From: Coenobita brevimanus
Lineage: Eukaryota; Arthropoda; Malacostraca; Decapoda; Coenobitidae
Reading direction: 5' to 3'
DNA length: 64,000 bases
NCBI GenBank assembly: GCA_032717465.1
Contig: CM064690.1
Location: forward strand, 14,845,175-14,909,174
Of the stretch, positions 56,135 through 64,000 are shown piece by piece (the first letter of the stretch is position 1; every line of letters starts with the position of its first letter). The translations under genes and the position numbers were made by a program. The notes under the pieces were generated by a model that saw only the letters and a list, made by a program, of their open reading frames with translations, was not told the DNA's origin and did no database searches.

Positions 56135-56720
56135 AAAAAGATTGTATCTTCTGTCAGGGTCGAGATAATGGGTGTAACTATGTGTTTTTTGGCATGGCCA
56201 CGAGCAAAAAAACCGTACATCCACTCGTCATGACATCAGATGGCGAACTGACAGATGATGTGTGAGAGGGTGAAGTCAAGGTCAGTCTCATGTCCCAGAT
56301 TTTCGTTCACTTCCCGAAGGTTTTCACAGTTCTCTACAAGTTGCACTGCATCAAATGATCCAAACCATTACAGCAAACCTGAGCAAATAGGTAAAGATAC
56401 CAAGACAAAAATGTATTTTTCACTTATTATCATGTCTTTTTTGTATGTGCCTGTATTACATCATAATCGTAAACAGGTGGTTTTGTGTGTTTTGCAAGAG
56501 AGGACAAAGATGCTATGTTCTGCCTTGGTCGAGATAATGGGTGTATTTGTGCTTGTTTAGGCATGGCTAGGAGCGAAAAACTCGAAAATCCACTTATCAC
56601 AGCAGCAGGCTTTGAACTGCTTGATGAGATGTATGGGAGTGTAGTGTAGGTCAGTGTGAAGACATTCAGAACGTTTGTTCACTTCCCAAAAATTTTTGCA
56701 GTTTTTTATAGGCTGCGCTC
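56128..56720 (+). repeat. Direct duplication inside the piggyBac-like element
   Basis: 56128-56350 and 56488-56720 are diverged copies (shared gtcgagataatgggtgta, and ttcgttcacttcccgaag-type words). Each can be read to give a cysteine-bearing stretch, DCIFCQGRDNGCNYVFFGMA and DAMFCLGRDNGCICACLGMA. I do not recognise the motif, and the frames are short. Confidence 0.55.
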
Positions 56721-56884
56721 AAATGAAGCCTGCGGCCATTGATCGTCTAAACGTCATTCAACGCCAGCGCCCATGGAGGGGTTAAGCAGGTGACAGTGTG
56801 CATTGAGGCAGCAAGCACAGACCATGTGGCAGCTGAGGCCTTCCCTTTGCAACACAAGACCATTATCAAGGAGAGGGAGTTTGA

Positions 56885-58737
56885 GTCTGGCATAAATCTT
56901 TAATTTCCAAACTGTCCTCTTATGGTTCTATCCTTCTATCTGTGCCTTAATCTCTAGCTTCCTTTCTGGTCATTCTATAGCCGCTGTTGTAGACGGCCAT
57001 CGTTCTTCTCCTAGATCTATTAACAGTGGTGTTCCTAAGGGCTCTGTCCTATCACCAACTCTTCCTTTTATTCATCAATGACCTTCCAAGCTGTACATCT
57101 AACCCTATTCACTCATACGCTGATGACTCCACCCTTCACCTTTCCATTCAGTTCCTGCAACGTCCATCTCAGCAGTTACTTCAACAGGCAAGGGATGAGG
57201 CTATGGCACACCTAATGTCTGACTTGGCTCGTATCTCTGACTGGGGTAAAAATAATCTGGTTGTTTTTAATGCATCAAAGACTCAGTTTTTGCATCTGTC
57301 AACCCAACAAAATCTTCCACAGGTATACCCACTAATGTTTAATAATATTCAGCTTAATCCTGCATCATCCTTGAACATGCTTGGGATTTCATTTACTCGG
57401 GACTTATCTTGGAAAGATCATATTACATCTCTTGTAAAATCTGCTTCCAAGAGATTGGGTGTGCTAAGCTGACTCCATTCCTTCTTTACCCGTGCACAAT
57501 TGTTGACTTTATACAGGGGTTTTATCCGCCCCTGCGTGGAGTACAGCTCTCATATGTGGGGAGGCTCCCCACATACAGCTCTTCTCAATAGGGTGGAGTC
57601 AAAGGCTTTTTGCCTGATTAACCCGCCCCATCCCGACGTTTTTGGACCTTTTTTTTTTTCTGGCTCAAACATCCGCTTTTGGTGAGAAACATTGAAAATT
57701 CATAGAGAAATCGCTCACCTGAGGTTTAAAATACCGGATTTAGGTACGAGTACTTCCTTACCTGACCGGGTTTTCTAACAGGCTGGCACCAAAGAAAACG
57801 AGTTCTATGGGAGGGTAACTATTTTATCCACTCATAAACAGTATTTATTTATTTACTTGGTACGAATTTATATGTAGTACAAGAGTATATTGGTTTTCAA
57901 ACAGTAATATAGGCATTATAAGCATTGTTTCACTCACTAACTCATCACCATTCATGACCTTTTTTTTCCCACATTACCTGATCATGATTTCTGACTGTTT
58001 CTTCCTCTAATGCTATGTAAACTTTGTCCTCCACATTGTCATCGATTTGGGAATCACTGGCCCTGAATGTCTTTATTGGCCAGGTCACTGGTAACAGGTG
58101 AATTGCCGAGACAATGGCATGCAGGGGGGGGGGTTATGTGGTGTAAGGCATTGTTCCTGCTTGGCATCTTGTAGAGGAATAGAGGAAGGTGTCCCGTGTA
58201 TACCTGCCGAAAATCACTCGCGAAATCACTCGCGAAAATTGAAAATTGTGCAAATTAGGGACCTTGCAATGTTGCCGTGTTAATTCACGTCGCTGGGACG
58301 TCACAGGTTAACTCTCCTCCTCTTAATGACTCCCTTCAACCTCTGTCTCTTTGCTGCACTGTTGCATCTTTATCTCTTTTCTGTCGCTACTTCAATGGTC
58401 ACTGCTCTTCTGAACTGTGTGCATGCATTCCTCCACCTCTACGACGGGCGCGTAGCACCCATCTAGCAGCAAACTCTCATCCCTTTTCTGTCCAACTCTC
58501 TAATGCAAGAGTTGACCGTTACTCCCAGTCCTTCATTTATGCAACAGGTCAATTCTGGAACTGTCTCCCTCTGTCTGTATTACCTGCTTCCTATGATCTC
58601 CAGTCTTTCAAACGCAGTGTGTCCAGGCATCTCGAAATGAATGGATCTTGAATTTGGCTCTCTCTTGTATTTTGTTTGTTTTGCTCTTGGAAGGAACAGT
58701 TATGCGGGCTCGTTGCCTTTGGTTCCTTCTTCCTCAC

Positions 58738-58777
<40 letters not shown>
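56885..58777 (+). mobile_element. LINE-D copy 1, jockey-like, with poly(A) tail and TTAA insertion
   Basis: It begins gagtctggcataaatctt (5'-truncated inside the RT) and ends in a poly(A) run at 58741-58777. It encodes SINSGVPKGSVLSPTL, HSYADDSTLHLSI near 57117, NLVVFNASKTQFLHLSTQQ, and after the nested element SFIYATGQFWNCLPLSVLPA. A TTAA-flanked MITE interrupts it at 57622-58307. Confidence 0.82.
57622..58307. mobile_element. TTAA-flanked MITE inside LINE-D copy 1
   Basis: TTAA at 57618-57621 and 58308-58311. LINE-D copy 2 has the empty site (cattaactctcccc on minus at ~59515-59528), so the insertion and its 4 bp duplication are proven within the window. The ends cccgccccatcccgacgt and, read inward, cctgtgacgtcccagcgacg are only loosely inverted. 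It is probably piggyBac-related and has no gene. Confidence 0.8.
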
Positions 58778-58778
<1 letters not shown>

Positions 58779-59062
58779 AGATGCTTAATTTTGATGAGAC
58801 CATCATGTTTTTGAAGGGAATCTCCAGGAAGACTTACATTAACCAGGAAGAAGGGTGTGTGTCTGGCTTCAAGGCTGCAAAGGACTGTCTCACCCTCCAT
58901 CTTGGTCCAGTGTATAGGGGGACCTGAAGCTGAAGCCAATTCTCATTGTCACTGGGAGAAACCCTGAGCTCTGGCGGGATTCGTAAAGGAGAACCTTGGG
59001 ATTATTTGGGGGAAGCAACCCCAGGACCTGTCCCCCCATCTGCATGACTTTGCCAGCCACCC

Positions 59063-59066
<4 letters not shown>

Positions 59067-59107
<41 letters not shown>

Positions 59108-61078
59108 AGGAACCAAAGGCAATGAGCCTGCAAAACTGTTCCTTCCAAAAGAAAAACAAAATACAAGAGAGAGCCAAATTCAAGATCCATTCATTTAGAG
59201 ATGCCTGGACACACTGCATTTGAAAGACTGGAGATCATAGGAAGCAGGAAATACAGACAGAGGGAGACAGTTCCAGAGTTGACCTGTTGCATAAATGAAG
59301 GACTGGGAGTAACGGTTAACTCTTGCATTAGAGAGTTGGACAGAAAAGGGGTGAGAGTTTGCTGCTAGACGGGTGCTACACGCCTGTCGTAGAGGTGAAG
59401 GAATGCATGCAGACAGTTCAGAGGAACAGTGATCACTGAAGCAGCGATAGAAAAGAGATAAAGATGCAACATTGCGGTGAAGAGACAGAGGTTGAAGGGA
59501 GTCAGTAAGAGGGGGAGAGTTAATGAGACGAAAAGCCTTTGACTCCACCCTATTGAGAAGAGCTGTATGTGGGGAGCCTCCCCACACATGAGAGTTGTAC
59601 TCCACACAGGGGCGGATAAAACCCCTGTATAAAGTCAACAATTGTGCAGGGGCAAAGAAGGAACGGAGTCGGCTTAGCACACCCAATCGCTTGGAAGCAG
59701 ATTTTACAAGAGATGTAAAATGATCTTTCCAAGACAAGTCCCGAGCAAATGAAACCCCAAGCATGTTCAGCGATGATGCAGGATTAAATTGAGTATTATT
59801 AAACATAAGTCTGTATACTTGTGGAAGATTTTGTCGGGTTGATAGGTGCAAAAACTGAGTCTTTGATGCATTAAAAATAACCAGATTATTTTTACCCCAG
59901 TCAGAGATACGAGCCAAGTCAGACATGGTTGTGCCATAGCCTCATCCCTTGCCTGTTGAAGTAACTGCTGAGATGGACGTTGTGGGAATCGAATGGAAAA
60001 GTGAAGGGTTGAGTCATCAGCGTATGAGTGGATAGGGTTATATGTACAGCTTAAAAGGTCATTGATGAATAAAAGGAAGAGAGTTGGTGATAGGACAGAG
60101 CCCTTAGGAACACCACTGTTAATAGATCTAGGAGAAGAACGATAGCTGTCTACAACAGCGGCTATAGAACGACCAGAAAGGAAGCTAGAGATGAAGGCAC
60201 AGATAGAAGGACAGAAACCATAAGAGGGCAGTTTGGAAATTAAAGATTTATGCCAGACTTGATCGAAAGCCTTTGAGATGTCAAGTGCAATGGCAAAACT
60301 TTCGCCAAAGTCCCGAAAGGAGGATGACCAGGAGTCTGAAAGGTAGGTGAGAAGATCACCTGTGGAGCGTCTCTGACGGAACCCATATTGACGATCAGAA
60401 AGAAGGTTGTGATAGGTCAGATGCTTTAAAATTTTTCTATTAAGAATAGACTCAAAAACTTTTGAGATACAGGATGTTAAAGCAATTGGATGATAATTAG
60501 AGGGTTGGGAATGGTCACCCTTCTTTGGGACCAGCTGAATGAGAGCAAACTTCCAGCAAGAAGGAAAGGTACAAGTTGACAGACAAAGGCGAAAGAGTTT
60601 GCCTAGGCAGGGTGTAAGCACAGAAACACAGTTCTTGAGAACAATAGGAGGGACTCCATCAGGGCCATATGCCTTATTAGTACTGAGGCCAGCAATGGCA
60701 GAGAATACATCAGCTGAAGAAATTTTAATGTTAGCCATGAGGAAGTCAGAGGGGGGAAGAGATGGAGGAACAGCACCGGAATCGTCTAAGGTGGAATTGG
60801 AGGAGAAAGTCTGAGCGAAGAGATGTGCTTTATCAGTAGAAGAAATAGCTACAGAGCCATCAGAGTAGAAAAGACAAGGGAAGGATAGGCAAAGTTAGAA
60901 AGGTTTTTGGCAAGGTGCCAGAAGGAGCGAGAAGAGTTCGAGTTAGAGAGTTGAGAGCATTTTGTACGGATGAAATTATTTTTAGCAGTGCAAAGAACAG
61001 ACTTAGCACGATTCCGGGCAGAAAGGTATAAAAGATGTGATTCAGGGGTGGGTTTGCTCCGGTACCAAGGCTTTTGTG
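59067..61078 (-). mobile_element. LINE-D copy 2, jockey-like, with poly(A) tail
   Basis: On minus it ends in poly(A) (T run at 59067-59102) and starts in the endonuclease-RT linker near 61078. It is longer at its 5' end than copy 1, which it matches closely. It is inserted in pogo-Y after the CHDFASHPE-like region. No target duplication is evident. Confidence 0.82.
59195..61075 (-). pseudogene. LINE-D reverse transcriptase, copy 2
   Basis: The linker KPWYRSKPTPESHLLYLSAR (61070-60850) is followed, after a frame change near 60890, by the frame 60738-59767: TNKAYGPDGVPPIVLKNC, LIQLVPKKGDHSQPSNYHPI, RQYGFRQRRSTGDLLTYLSD, ALDISKAFDQVWHKSLISKL, SGVPKGSVLSPTLFLLFIND and HSYADDSTLH (YADD at 60013-60024). 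A single frameshift near 59925 leads to the frame 59926-59195: LARISDWGKNNLVIFNASKT, RPCVEYNSHVWGGSPHTALL, and the C-terminal ATGQLWNCLPLSVFPASYDL. Only two frame changes are seen in about 620 codons. The endonuclease is missing. The clade is tentatively jockey-like. Confidence 0.82.
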
Positions 61079-62053
61079 CATTAGTCAAAGGATATGAGAA
61101 AGGAATGTATGCTTCCATGCCTGATAATACCAAGGTGGTGCACCTGCATGCCATCACTGCTGCAGCCTATTGACCAGGGGGGTCATTCCAGCATTCAAGG
61201 CATATTACATCTGCCGCACCGAGAAGCAGATGGTGAAAGTGAATGAGGCTGGGGCGAACGATGTGGTTTGGCGCCTTTGGAAAAACTATAGCAAATCACA
61301 CCATTAACATCAAAGTGGTTTGGAAGGAGATGCAGGAAAGCACATGGAATGCCGTATGGTGTAAGGTGTGGCCGAAGTGTGTTTACTCTGTCATGGAGTT
61401 CCCGGCGGTTGAAAGCGTCTAGCAAGACATCCTTGACCTCTTGCATGAGGCTGGCTTTGAAGATGTGAGCAAGGAGGATGTTCAGTATGTCCTGGACAGC
61501 CACACTGAGAAGCTATCAATAGGAGCTCATTGAGCTCAGGGAGCGAGTGGTGGAGACTTAGGTGGATGACGAGAACAGCAGTGAGGACAGGCATCTTCGT
61601 GCTTTGGACGTAAACACTTTGAAGGAGTTCAGTGCAATTATGGACAAGGTCATAGCATTCATTACGGACACGGACCTGATTCCGGCTAGGAGTGACACAT
61701 CAGTGCATGGAATTGAGCAACGTGAGGGTGTACGGGGAGCTTCTGTTTCTAAGAAAAAGGAAGCATGCCAGACCACCATCACCTTCTTCTCCCTTTCCAG
61801 GAACACTGAGGAAGAGCCAGTGCCATCAGTGAGTGGTCTTCAAAAGGAACACCCTGCATCACCAGCCTCCATCATGTCTCTCTCATCTTCATCACCACCT
61901 GACACACCTGTATGCCACATCACCATGCTCTCCCTCACCCGCACTGCTGTACTGTCTGTCGGCTTCACCATATCATTCTCCCTTGGCCTCACCACATCAT
62001 TTGTCCCTGTCATCACCACATCTCTCTCCCCATCACTCTTCACCTCTTCTTGA

Positions 62054-62394
62054 GGACCTGGAATGATCAGTCAGGCCCTCCAGCTGACCCCTAGCCTCGT
62101 GGGGGGGACCCTTGGCGATTACTCGGAATGGCATTGGACAAACTTCAAGTGTGTGTGTGTGTGTGTGTGTGTGTTTTTTAAGGCTTTGCAGTCAAGCCCA
62201 TTCTCCCAAATGCCATTGAACCCATGTTATATTGACCATGTTATGTAATAATTTGTTAGGCAATAGGTCTTCTTGGCACAACCCTATTGCATAATGAAGC
62301 TGCACTGTACGTGCTTCATTACCATCACAGAATCATTGCAGCATTTGTTTTTCTTTCCCTCCACACCATATTGTACATACTGTAAACTGACCAT
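62054..62394. other. Unassigned, with (GT)n at 62152-62174
   Basis: Sequence following the pogo-Y C-terminal remnant. It contains a short (GT)n run; I see no gene. Confidence 0.5.
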
Positions 62395-62545
62395 AATCCT
62401 TCCTTTTTTACCTTGTCATACACTTTTTCCAGGTCCATTAGCACTATAAATACCTTACAGTCCTCACATTTTATTCTTCACTGTCTGTCTTACTGCAGTG
62501 TTTGATCCAAACATCCCTTACAACTCCTAAAGGCACCCTGTTTGT
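62395..62545 (-). pseudogene. RTE-B-like reverse transcriptase fragment
   Basis: On minus, VFIVLMDLEKVYDKVKKEG aligns with the FMDLEKAYDKVDREG box of RTE-B, and upstream IDKQGAFRSCKGCLDQ aligns with SDEQGGFRSGRGCVDQ. Only these ~150 bases are recognisable, so it is a relic. Confidence 0.6.
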
Positions 62546-63917
62546 CAATCACCAGAAATTTTGACAGTAATCCCCTGGTTATCTGACAAATGTCATCATC
62601 TGAAAAAGCAGATAATCTGAATTAAAGCAATATCCATTTTGTACGGCATTAAACAACATATAGGGAAGCTGAATTTTTCAAATTTCTTGCTGATCTCTGC
62701 AACCCATACACTACCGACCATGCTCACCAAAACAAAGCAAAGCTTGTCTGCTTCGCCTCAGCCACACATAGTAAGCCGTCTGGTGTAGGTGCATGTTAAG
62801 TTTGTCATGGAGCTTCTGCCCTTTGCTGTCACAGCAGAGTTTTTGCCAGGGCATATGTTGCTTGGCCTTTTGCTTGCATGTGTGTGCCTGGCTCCCTCCA
62901 CCTGCCAAGCACATGAGGAACATCCAGTCCCTCGAGAAGAAGTAGGAGATAAGCTGACGATTTGCATGGTAATGCACTGTGGTGTCTCATCTACACCACG
63001 AACCACAGGAAATATCAACAATATCTTTTGCAGTAGTACAGTGCAGTGAGTATGCATTTTTACAGTATCTGCATATTTTACCGTAACATACAGTACTGCA
63101 TGGCTTTCTTTATTGCATTACTGCATGTCTATTCTTTTCAGCATGAATTGCTGTGTGTACAAAGACAAAAGTATTGTGAAATTTGGTTAAAATATCTACT
63201 GTTTTGGTGTGGTCTGCTTTGTGTCGAACGGACGGTTGATAGCATTGACTTGCCATTTGCTCTAGGTGACTGGCCTGTGGATGCCAGCAAATATTTTGTA
63301 ACTAAGTGAAACTAATCTGCATATTAAGTTTTCCAACTGTGGTTTTTAATTAGTACACTGTATATGAAGTGTATCTCATCTTTTTTATTACCATGTCTGC
63401 AGTGTTTGTTATGAAGCTTTTTCATTACTTGAGTAGCGTATGATGGGATTTTGCCACACAGGTTCTCACATCAACAAAGAAAAATCACTGTAATTTAACA
63501 TGTACTCAGTGTGGAGAAGCTGTTAACAGTGGTGGCTTTGGTGGCAGGCAGTCTCACAAGTCCCTCATTAGCTAATCAAGTATTTGGAAGTCAGTTCTCC
63601 ATTTTTATGAGCTGTAAATTACAGAGTTGTGGAGTCAGAGTCTGAGTCGTGGAGCCATCTGTTTTTGGTTGGAGTCGGAGTCGGTAAAATTCCCACGACT
63701 CTGACTCCGAGCTCTTTGATTCCGCAATGGTATCAATCATATCTTTTCAGTACTTTATTTGGTTTATATTACAACCATGTATGACGATTTGTTTGTTATT
63801 ATACGAGCACTCTACATAGAGAATTTAAAAAAAGATTTAAGAATTGTGTCCATCAAAATTCATGAATATTATTCATTTACCTGCATCATGTCCATGTGCT
63901 GTATTATTAGTACAGTA
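62546..63917. other. Unassigned region, no gene seen
   Basis: 62567-62620 starts cagtaatcccctggttatct and may be another Tigger-type end with its own small hairpin (ttatctgac...gcagataat). 63625-63710 holds an imperfect palindrome of gagtcggagtcgg-type words and its complement around gtaaaattccca, a short dispersed repeat type. No coding sequence is recognised. Confidence 0.45.
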
Positions 63918-64000
63918 CTGTAATCCCTCGATTAACCAACTTAATAGAGCCAAAGGCATATCCAGATATGGGCAGTGTCCTGATATGGAGCAATATCCTC
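63918..64000. mobile_element. Start of another Tigger-type element, cut by window end
   Basis: ctgtaatccctcgattaacc followed by aatagagccaaaggcatatc matches the left ends of the Tigger copies (34158-34205 and the inverted right end of 49632-52745). The rest lies outside the window. Confidence 0.65.

Larger units (their letters stand above)
53820..56781. mobile_element. piggyBac-like element in pogo-Y, containing LINE-C
   Basis: TTAA at 53816-53819 and 56782-56785. The ends are inverted: cccctccgtgg on the left and, read inward from the right, cccctccatgg. Removing it rejoins the pogo-Y helix region (KARAGL to the EAAS block). The interior has an approximately 355 bp direct duplication; no complete transposase is recognised. 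It carries LINE-C. Confidence 0.72.
53380..62053 (+). pseudogene. Pogo-Y transposase remnant, broken by several insertions
   Basis: Recognisable pieces in order: SSDIKLNIIKCHKEGQGPSK (53430-53490, HTH); IWKDLKEKEDIEAKEEFKGS then WFECFKARAGL (53718-53815, second HTH); a piggyBac-like element; the HIEAASTDHVAAEAFP and TIIKEREFE region (56795-56885); a jockey-like LINE; MLNFDETIMFLKGISRKTYI (58782-58841, first acidic residue); a second jockey-like LINE; VVHL...QPIDQG-like DNA (61132-61180, third acidic region, frameshifted); a C-terminal acidic part from 61562 (VDDENSSEDRHLRALDVNT); and QTTIT-FF (61769-61789), a damaged PIP-box pattern. Numerous stops occur. It is related to pogo-X rather than to Tigger copies 1 and 2. 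This is the oldest DNA element here. Confidence 0.78.

Noticed and set aside
1..64000. CRISPR arrays, bacterial operons or prophage
   Set aside because: No regularly spaced short repeats, no prokaryotic gene layout; the tandem repeats are minisatellites in eukaryotic DNA.

Overview
The window is eukaryotic, repeat-dominated DNA. It has long non-coding stretches, (CT)n, (GT)n, (GATA)n and poly(A) tracts, LINE retrotransposons with apurinic-type endonuclease and reverse transcriptase domains, and pogo/Tigger-type (CENP-B/Jerky-like) cut-and-paste transposons. There are no operons, ribosome-binding sites or dense CDS. The mix of RTE-like, CR1-like and jockey-like LINEs with Tigger, piggyBac-like and hAT-like elements suggests an invertebrate. 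An arthropod, probably a decapod crustacean, is my best guess, but it is inference. I could not identify a single convincing host gene; almost every long reading frame is a transposable-element protein, and most are broken.

Region by region. 1-6550: three related GC-rich, proline/serine/threonine-rich repeat-protein modules (A on minus, B and C on plus) of unknown origin, each with its own in-frame minisatellite. 6550-8040: copies of a ~135 bp dispersed unit, one split by a 1.2 kb element with 84 bp terminal inverted repeats. 8040-10210: mostly featureless, with two RTE-A remnants. 10210-15867: RTE-A copy 1, split by a TTAA-flanked DNA transposon (13020-15498), which itself carries a Tigger MITE (13346-13835). 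16008-26369: RTE-A copy 2 with a 10 bp target-site duplication, split by a full-length CR1-like LINE (16513-23657), in turn split by a third LINE (17320-20244). 26482-28244: non-autonomous piggyBac-like element. 28505-33047: Tigger deletion derivative carrying a hAT-like element and a nearly intact second RTE lineage (RTE-B). 34158-37271: full-length Tigger copy 1 on minus. 37437-39716: RTE-A copy 4 on minus. 40141-52974: nested pogo-type elements, including a 2.2 kb foldback element with tRNA-like heads, an RTE-A insertion that cuts a transposase gene in its DNA-binding domain, and Tigger copy 2. 53380-62053: an old pogo transposase gene broken up by a piggyBac-like element and two jockey-like LINEs; a further LINE and a TTAA MITE sit inside those insertions. 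62054-64000: mostly unassigned, with a LINE fragment and the start of one more Tigger.

Functionally, the LINE copies would use their endonuclease and reverse transcriptase for target-primed reverse transcription. The DNA elements depend on DDE transposases. None seen here is intact, so the foldback, MITE and deletion derivatives would need enzymes supplied from elsewhere. The nesting, with several junctions confirmed by duplicated target sites or by uninterrupted paralogous copies, gives a relative order of insertion.
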